A stretch of DNA of 7,035 nucleotides, from positions 1,153 to 8,187 of the forward strand of contig JAMCRS010000346.1 in assembly GCA_023380675.1 (NCBI GenBank), written 5' to 3'. A program made the position numbers and the translations under genes. Below, one piece after another: positions 6,931 to 7,035 of this stretch (its first letter is position 1; each line of letters starts with the position of its first letter). The notes under the pieces were generated by a model, which had not been told where the DNA came from, did not search any database, and saw only the letters and a list, made by a program, of their open reading frames with translations. This DNA is from Chloroflexota bacterium. Lineage in GTDB: Bacteria > Chloroflexota > Anaerolineae > UBA4142.

Positions 6931-7035
6931 CTAATGCCTCGGACCGGCTACAGCTTCGGTCGAATCGTGCGCGGCCGCCCGGTTCGCGCGCGCGGCTGCT
7001 TTTTCCCGCACACGCCGTGTGAGAACCCGTGCAAG
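6931..7035 (-). CDS. C-terminal end of probable FAD-binding (CoxM-like) subunit (5' end cut by window edge)
   Basis: From the window edge a frame reads 34 codons to the TAG at 6933-6931. Its start, LARVLTRRVREKAAARA, resembles the last helix of the CO_deh_flav_C domain in FAD-binding subunits of molybdenum hydroxylases, where the protein ends with a YRRHLARVL-type segment and a tail. The position immediately upstream of the small subunit matches the common M-S-L gene order. The remaining 17 residues are low in recognisable features. Because only 34 residues are visible, the call rests on a short match plus context. It would supply the FAD that takes electrons from the iron-sulfur subunit. Confidence 0.62.
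   Translation of the reverse strand, partial: LARVLTRRVREKAAARANRAAAHDSTEAVAGPRH

Overview
This 7 kb window is bacterial, GC-rich and densely packed. Every gene I can support lies on the minus strand, so transcription runs from position 7035 down to 1. Neighbouring genes overlap by 4 bases or sit 3 to 23 bases apart, so the window looks like the interior of one long operon, with neither its promoter nor its terminator inside. The sequence does not allow a firm taxonomic call. The gene content (a molybdenum hydroxylase, a cyclase-family hydrolase and AllG/AllH-type proteins) suits a heterotrophic environmental bacterium that degrades nitrogen-containing small molecules.

Layout in transcription order: (1) the last 34 residues of a probable FAD-binding subunit of a molybdenum hydroxylase (7035-6931); (2) its two-[2Fe-2S] small subunit (6907-6389); (3) a DUF2461 protein (6392-5715); (4) the methionine-R-sulfoxide reductase MsrB (5718-5320); (5) the molybdopterin-binding large subunit (5298-3309), broken by an internal deletion with frameshift near 4957-4969; (6) a MOSC-domain protein (3312-2839); (7) a DUF1116 protein of the AllG/YlbE family (2825-1551); (8) a cyclase-family metal-dependent hydrolase (1554-775); (9) a DUF2877 protein of the AllH/YlbF family (771-1), which runs off the left edge and is open to the last base.

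The first half encodes a CoxM-CoxS-CoxL-type hydroxylase (FAD, iron-sulfur and Mo subunits) with two unrelated-looking genes inserted between the S and L subunits. A MOSC protein is translationally coupled behind L. The second half carries two of the three subunits of the AllFGH (FdrA-YlbE-YlbF) oxamate carbamoyltransferase system, with a cyclase-family hydrolase between them. A reasonable inference is a catabolic route in which the Mo enzyme hydroxylates a nitrogen heterocycle or related compound, the cyclase-family enzyme hydrolyses a ring or amide, and the AllFGH-like complex releases a carbamoyl group as carbamoyl phosphate. The substrate is unknown, and an fdrA/allF homologue and a carbamate kinase would be expected beyond position 1.

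The main anomaly is the large subunit: about 110-150 expected residues are missing, and the two remaining parts are in different frames. This is either a real pseudogene or an assembly error. As given, the hydroxylase could not be functional.
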